Assembly: GCF_000143415.4 (NCBI RefSeq)
Contig: NW_003314332.1
Coordinates: forward strand, 833,863-897,862
DNA: 64,000 nucleotides
Origin: Selaginella moellendorffii
Taxonomy: Eukaryota; Streptophyta; Lycopodiopsida; Selaginellales; Selaginellaceae
Reading direction: 5' to 3'
In this document: positions 57,654 to 64,000 of the stretch, piece after piece
Numbering within the stretch: the stretch's first letter is position 1
How the letters are laid out: the number at the start of each line of letters is the position of its first letter
Program-made: the position numbers and the translations under genes
The notes under the pieces: model-generated
Told to the model about the DNA's origin: nothing
Database searches by the model: none
Seen by the model: only the letters and a program-made list of their open reading frames with translations

Positions 57654-60600
57654 CTAGTCCGACTTTGTCCTCTCTCGCTAGTCCGACTTTGTCAATGGGG
57701 TTTTAATTAGTTTAGCCTCTATAAACCATAGAGTCCGATTGCGACATGCTCGAAACCGGGAAAGAGCTCTTCAAGATTTTTAGGGGGGGGTGGGACGAGG
57801 GGGACAAAGTAGAACTGGTACTTGAGCCTGTGATGTCCGATGTCCAAGCTTCCGAAGTTCCTGGTGTGGAACTCTGTCGACTCGGGGAGGTACACGTGCC
57901 TTCGTTCCTGAACATGTGCTGCCAAATCCATATTGGTGGCTTCCACATCCATTCTTCTTCTCCAGCCTCGCTTCTTCCTCTAAAAAACGGCCACAGCTTC
58001 TTCTCCTTTGCTATCCTCCCTTCCTCGCCTCGTTTTATCAGTGTGTCCAGGCGGGCCGCGAGTGAGACAATCAGTCTGGACCAAACCTTTGAGATAGTTG
58101 CTCGAGCTGAGGGGTCCGTGTCCTCGAACAGCCTGGTGCAGCGAGCCTTCCATATCTCTGCTAGTGTGCATCCCCGAAGCGCATCGAAGAGCTCCTGGTG
58201 GAGATGTGTAATGTGTGTCTGAGTTTGGTTGAGTTGATCAAAATGTGGGGCCTCGTTGTGTCTCCACTTCCATGCATCAGGATTCTTTGTTTTTCCCTGG
58301 ATGAAGCTACCCCAGAGCGCTGATTCGTATGTGATTGCAGCTCCTCCGGTTGACATTCGTTTGAGTACCGCTGCTGCACCTTCCCATACTTCCTGTGCTG
58401 CCAGACATTCCCATAAGATGTGTCGCTGAGTTTCTGTGGTGCCACAGGTCTTGCAGGCTGTGTTCGAAAGATGTATGGCAACCAGAGAGGGAAGACGTTC
58501 TTGTTGGGCCAGCCACATGAAGTAGCGGTTCTTAGCTGACCAGCGCCCCTTCCAGATCTTGTTGATGCAGTGTGAGTGGTTCCTGGAACGGATCTGTTGG
58601 GCCTTTGCTTTCCGGATGAGGGAGGATCGAGTCGGCACCCTGATCAGTTTGCGGCCTAGCTTGGTCTCGTACTGGAAGAAGTCCTTGCACATGGTTCCCC
58701 TCCAATGCCACTCTGTGGGATCCCACTTGAGTTCGTCCAAGGTTTGTTGGCGGAACCAGTAGAGGCGAGCATATTGGTTTTCTGGGATCAAAGGATCAAC
58801 GTTGGCAGTTTTTTTCTCCATTTGAATCACTCTGATCGGTTTAGCTCTGCTCATGTCGGGGAGGTCCTCGTACTCGGGGGTAATGATGGGGTACAAGCGT
58901 CCAGCCTGTCCTGCCTCAAAGACTAGTCCCAATGCCATGTTGGGGAGGGTGCATACGATCGATTCATCCACCTTCCACCAACGATGGTGCTGATCTTCTT
59001 GCAGGTTTAGTCGTTCAAGGCATGCGTGTTTGGCTGCTAAGAAGGCTGTCTGGAAATTACGCATCCTGTGTTCCGAGATGGTTAATCCGTAGAAAGCACT
59101 GATTCGGTCGCGGTTGTGGGCCATCTGGTTGGGTTGGATCATGGTGTCTGCCTCTGCGAAGGTTCTCATCCCTGCTCTGTGCAGGTCTCTGCATGTCTGG
59201 TCCAGGCCACGATCCTCTGAAGCTCCGAGCGTTTTACCCTTGACAGCAAAGAGTTTGCTCAGGAAAATTGGCTGCCGGTCCAGTTGTTCTTTGGTACGAG
59301 GTGGTTTACGTTCCAGCTTGCACTTGAATTGCCTCCAGAGCTTGAACAGCTTTCCTGAAAATGTGTGAGCCTTTGTCATTTTGAGTTTGGTGTCTGAGAA
59401 GAGCCATTGTTTGTCTGACGCCCAGTTTTGTCTGGTGTGTTCGTTCCTGTCCGGGAGGACTTTCAAAAATTGTGCTCGCAGCAGTATTCTCCATGGTTGG
59501 TGGCCAGGCATGAGCATCCTTGTGAAAATCTTGAAAAGAAGAGCCTTGCATTGTTCTTCGATGTCAATAATATTGAGGCCCCCTTCGTGCTTCGGAAGTG
59601 TTACTGACCACCAATTGACCTTTGCTCCACCACGCGACATGCAGGAGGAGCCTTTCCAGACATAGGTTTGAATGAGTTGGTTCATTTCCTGGATCGTTCA
59701 CCTGTCCATGTTCCAGCATGCTGCCAGGAACCAGATCACTCCAAGCAGGATGCTGTTAGCCACCACACAGCGTGCTGGCACAGAGAACGATAGTTTTCTG
59801 CTCGCCCAGAACTTGAGTTGATCCCTTAGTATTGTTACAGCTTTTCGGTTCTGGGGTTCTGGATCATATTGGCGTCCCACTTGAAATCCTAGGTAGCGGG
59901 TGGTCTCCTCTGTGTCCAGCCATTTGAAACCCAGCTCAGTGCCCCATGTTGGAGGTCTGCCGGGGGGGAGCCATAGTCCTACCGATTTGTGCCAGTTTAT
60001 TTTTGATCCCATGGCCTCATTGAAAAAGTCCAGGTCCCTTTTGACGTTTGAGAGGTTCTCCGGTGATCCCTCCACGATCAGGCTTGTGTCATCTGCAAAG
60101 GCTGAGGATAGGAGGTCCTCCTTTGAGGCTTCGTTCATGTCCTGAAGCGCTGTGCCGCAGCCTGGAAGGGGCATACCTTTTGGACCCTGTGGTCAGGCGA
60201 GGTAGTAGGCCAGAGCATCCGCAACAAACAGGAACAGGTATGGTGCGAGGGGGCATCCTTGGCGGACTGATCTTTCAAGTTTGAAGGACTGTCCCATGGT
60301 TCCATTGATTGTAACCCTGCTCGATACCGAGTGGTACAGGGATGCTATCCATTCCACGAACTGCAGAGGAACTCCTTGCTTGATCATTATGGCTTGGAGA
60401 ACTTTCCAATCCACCCGGTCGTAAGCTTTTTCAAAGTCCAGAAGAATGATTGCAATCTGCTCTGCCATGTCTTTGGTGTGTTCTTGCGCCAGCAGCACTG
60501 TTAGGAGATTGTCCACGATTTGCCTGCCATCTACGAAACCGTTATGCGTCTCCTTGATTGTTTCTGGGAGCAGAGGCTTGAGGCCTGATGCCAAGGCTTT

Positions 60601-61179
60601 TGCTACAATCTTGTACATGGTGTTCAGCATAGAGATGGGCCTCCAGTTCTTGAGGTGGGACATATCTCCTTTTTTTGGTATCAGCGCAATGATCCCATCC
60701 GTAGCTCCTTCCGGCCACTTCCCAGCTCGCATGGTTTCTTGCCACATCTTGAGAACTTCTCGTCCGATCCAATCCCAGTTTTGTTTGTAGAAGGCTGGTG
60801 GCATGCCATCCTCCCCTGGCATCTTGTCGTCCTTGAGGTCATCCAGGGTGTCCTTTAATTCTTGCAGCATGAAAGGTCTCATTACTCTGGTGTTCATTGC
60901 TGGGGTGTACTTGGTCGGGATATGCTCCAGCACTCTTTCAAGTTTCTCTTGCCTGACCTCATCCCATGGTTCCTCCTTGAAAAGCTGGGAGTAGTAGTGT
61001 TCTGCCATGTTGTGCATGTCGTCGATCTCTATGTGCAGTTGCCCTTGTTCATCCTTCAATCCGAACATTGGTGGGGAGACCACTTTAGATCTTATGGATC
61101 GATAGAACTCCCTGTTCAGCGCGAGTTCACTTGTGTGCCACCTAATGTGTCCTGCTTTTAGGAAGGCTTCCATCTTGTG
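57654..61179 (-). mobile_element. LINE alpha-3, 5'-truncated
   Basis: The 3' end carries two tail units (CTAGTCCGACTTTGTC at 57654 and 57678). The 5' end is truncated inside ORF2 at about 61176, immediately followed by the 3' end of beta-2. No poly(A). Confidence 0.88.
57712..61173 (-). pseudogene. LINE alpha-3 ORF2: reverse transcriptase and zinc-binding domain
   Basis: One frame from MEAFLKAGHIRWHTSELALN to the C-terminus, interrupted only by TGA at about 60193 and about 59698; alpha-4 has CGA (Arg) at the second site. RT motifs: MPGEDGMPPAFYKQNW, VRQGCPLAPYLFLFVADAL and FADDTSLIVEGSPENL. Zinc-binding motif CKTCGTTETQRHILWEC at about 58450. The endonuclease and ORF1 are missing because of 5' truncation. 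It is the best template for judging lesions in alpha-1 and alpha-4. Confidence 0.92.
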
Positions 61180-61849
61180 CTAGTCCGACTTTGTTAAACG
61201 GGGCCTTTTATTTTCTAGTAAAAAACCAAAAAGACTGGGCATGGTTTCATTGGGCACAAAACCAGCAAAGAGCCTTTATCTAGAGGAGCCTACAATGGAA
61301 GTACCAACGGAAAGGGGGGTTGCTCGTGAACTGGCGCCCGAAGGTCTTCCATGATGCGTCACCTGGAACCATTCATCCGGCGGTGTCCACATCCATTCCC
61401 GAGTACCTGCCTCCCCTTGCTTCCACAAAAAATGCCAGATCTGTGCTTCTTTTCTTGCTTTTTCTGGACCATTTCTTCCTCCTCTCTTTTCCAGTTGTAG
61501 GACCCAGGCTGCTGCTGCAGTTATCATTCTAGACCACACCCGTGACACTACCACCCTCGGTCCTTCTTCCCTGTTGTTAAAGATTCTGTTGCACCGGGCT
61601 TTCCATACTTCCCACATTGTAATTCCTCTCAAGAGGTCCATTATCTCTGTTGGAATTCCTTCTGTGTCTGTTCAAGTTGTGTTGAGCTGATCAAACCGCG
61701 GTGCCCCTTCTTCTATTGCTGCCCATTTCCAAGAGTCTGTCCCATTTCGCATTCCTGCGGCAGCTTCACCCCACACTGCCGCTTCATATGTGAGGCACAC
61801 TTGTCTTTGGGAGTGCTGTTGCAGCATCCAGCACGTGCTTCTCCACACG
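61180..61849 (-). mobile_element. LINE beta-2, 5'-truncated fragment
   Basis: The last 670 bp of a beta LINE, nearly identical to 35589-36260, with part of the ORF2 C-terminus (61276-61641). It lies exactly between alpha-3's truncated 5' end and alpha-4's 3' end. Confidence 0.9.
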
Positions 61850-64000
61850 CTAGTCCAACTTTGTCAATAGGGTTTTACTTAGTTTATCCTCTATAAACCA
61901 TAGAGTCCGATTTCGACATGCTCGAAACTGGGAAAGAGCTCTTCAAGATTTTTAGGGGGGGTGGGACGAGGGGGACAAAGTAGAACTGGTACTCGAGCCC
62001 GTGATGTCCGATGTCCCAGCTTGCGAAGTTCCTGGTGTGGAACTCTGTCGACTCGGGGAGGTACACGTGCCTTCGTTCCTAAACATGTGCTGCCAGATCC
62101 ATATTGGTGGCTTCCACGTCCATTCTTCTTCTCCAGCCTCGCTTCTTCCTCTAAAAAACGGCCACAGCTTCTTCTCCTTCGCTATCTTCCCTTCCTCGCC
62201 TCGTTTCATCAGCGTGTCCAGGCGGGCCGCGAGTGAGACGATCAGTCTGGACCAAACCTTTGAGATAGTTGCTCGAGCTGAGGGGTCCGTGTCCTCGAAC
62301 AGCCTGGCGCAGCGAGCCTTCCATATCTCTGCTAGTGTGCATCCCCGAAGCGCATCGAAGAGCTCCTGGTGGAGATGCGTAATGTGTGTCCGAGTTTGGT
62401 TGAGTTGATCAAAGTGTGGGGCCTCGTTGTGTCTCCACTTCCATGCATCAGGATTCTTTGTTTTTCCCTGGATGAAGCTACCCCAGAGCGCTGATTCGTA
62501 TGTGATTGCAGCTCCTCCGGTTGACGTTTGTTTGAGTACCGCTGCTGCACCTTCCCATACTTCCTGTGGTGCCGGACATTCCCATAAGATGTGTCGCTGT
62601 GTTTCTGTGGCGCCACAGGTTTGCAGGCTGTGTTTGGAAGATGTATGGCAACCAGAGAGGGAAGACGTTCTTGTTGGGCCAGCCACATGAAGTAGCGGTT
62701 CTTAGCTGACCAGCGCCCCTTCCAGATCTTGTTGATGCAGTGTGAGTGGTTCCTGGAATGGATCTGTTGGGCCTTTGCTTTCCGGATGAGGGAGGATTGA
62801 GTCGGCACCCTGATCAGTTTGCGGCCTAGCTTGGTCTCGTACTGGAAGAAGTCCTTGCACATGGTTCCCCTCCAATGCCACTCTACAGGATCCCACTTGA
62901 GTTCATCCAAGGTTTGTTGGCAGAACCAGTAGAGGCGAGCATATTGGTTTTCTGGGATCAATGGATCAACGTTGGCAGTTTTTTTCTCCATTTGAATCAC
63001 TTTGATCGGTTTAGCTCTGCTCATGTCGGGGAGGTCCTTGTACTCTGGGGTAACGATGGGGTACAAGCGTCCGGCCTGTCCTGCCTCAAAGATTAGTCCC
63101 GATGCCATGTTGGGGAGGGTGCATACGATCGATTCATCAACCTTCCACCAACGATGGTGCTGATCTTCTTGCAGGTTTAGTCGTTCAAGGCATGCGTGTT
63201 TGGCTGCTAAGAAGGCTGTCTAGAAATTACGCATCCTGTGTTCTGAGATGGTTAATCCGTAGAAAGCACTGATTTGGTCGCGGTTGTGGGCCGTCTGGTT
63301 GGGCTGGATCATGGTGTCTGCCTCTGCGAAGGTTCTCATCCCTGCACCGTGCAGGTCTCTGCATGTCTGGTCCAGGCCGCGATCCTCTGAAGCTCCGAGC
63401 ATTTTACCCTTGACAGCGAAGAGTTTGCTCAGGAAAATTGGCTGCCGGTCCAGTTGTTCTTTGGTACGAGGTGGTTTACATTCCAACTTGCACTTAAATT
63501 GCCTCCAGAGCTTGAACAGCTTCCCTGAGAATGTGTGAGCCTTTGTCATTTTGAGTTTGGTGTCTGAGAAGAGCCATTGTTCGTCTGACGCCCAGTTTTG
63601 TCTGGTGTGCTCGTTCCTGTCCGGGAGGACTTTCAAAAATTGTGCTCGCAGCAGTATTCTCCATGGTTGGTGGCCAGGCATGAGCATCCTTGTGAAAATC
63701 TTGAAAAGAAGAGCCTTGCATTGTTCTTCGATATCAATGATATTGAGGCCCCCTTCGTGCTTCGGAAGTGTTACTGACCGCCAGTTGACCTTTGCTCCAC
63801 CACGCGACACACAGGAGGAGCCTTTCCAGACATAGGTTCGAATGAGTTGGTTCATTTCCTGGATCGTTCGCCTGTCTATGTTCCAGCATGCTGCCAGGAA
63901 CCAGATCGCCCCAAGCAGGATGCTGTTAGCCACCACACAGCGTGCTGAGAATGATAGTTTTCTGCTCGCCCAGAACTTGAGTTGATCCCTTAGTTTTGTT
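61850..64000 (-). mobile_element. LINE alpha-4 (runs off the window)
   Basis: The 3' end CTAGTCCAACTTTGTC lies at 61850. It continues to the window edge within ORF2, matching alpha-3 from 57678 to about 59855. Confidence 0.9.
61952..64000 (-). pseudogene. LINE alpha-4 ORF2, C-terminal part
   Basis: Same protein as alpha-3 ORF2 from the RT thumb onward (CWNIDRRTIQEMNQLIRTYV). Lesions: a TAG near 63221 (Gln in the family) and a one-base deletion inside the zinc-binding motif (about 62617, GGTTTGC against GGTCTTGC) that shifts the frame. A two-codon deletion at about 63948 shortens FSVPARCVVAN to FSARCVVAN. Confidence 0.88.

Overview
The window is nuclear DNA of a land plant. The evidence is a land-plant-type 18S-5.8S-26S rDNA unit, Ty3/gypsy and plant-type L1-like LINE proteins, and an initiator-tRNA primer site in the LTR element. 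I cannot name the species; a large, repeat-rich, perhaps seed-free plant genome is a guess. I see no ordinary host protein-coding gene. Essentially everything is rDNA or mobile DNA nested in mobile DNA.

Layout. 1-3799: a truncated Ty3/gypsy element with its 3' LTR. 3800-6430: a coding-free fragment of a related large non-autonomous element (LARD). 6431-7703: rDNA spacer with ~340-bp subrepeats. 7704-21085: one decayed rDNA unit. Its 18S gene is split near the 3' end by a complete 7.65-kb LARD (9444-17091, target duplication AAGTT). ITS1 carries a 5S-rRNA-derived fragment. The 26S gene is split by a 2-kb insertion and then cut off by LINEs. 21086-64000: a head-to-tail series of LINE copies of two families (called alpha and beta here), all on the minus strand. 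Each copy's 3' end abuts the 5' end of the next. Two of these LINEs are themselves split by giant DNA transposons, A (22593-35140) and B (37314-50827).

The likely novelty is the A/B transposon family. Each copy has short terminal inverted repeats and two divergent genes. On the minus strand lies a DUF7869-like, probable DDE/RNase H-fold transposase. On the plus strand lies a roughly 1,640-residue protein that joins a ParB/Srx-like domain to an acidic linker and a C-terminal FCP1/NIF-like HAD phosphatase domain. The second gene has a series of ultra-short introns (38-57 nt), nearly all in phase 1. Both copies are peppered with a palindrome of about 22 bp (ATGGCRTGNGGCC and its mirror) in spacers, introns and even exons. 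It was not seen elsewhere in the window. A and B carry different inactivating lesions, mostly C-to-T or G-to-A changes and deletions. A also contains a solo LTR of the same LARD family that sits in the 18S gene, and B shows the empty site.

Coordinates of repeats, junctions and introns were read by eye from the sequence. Family assignments are motif-based and were not checked by database search.
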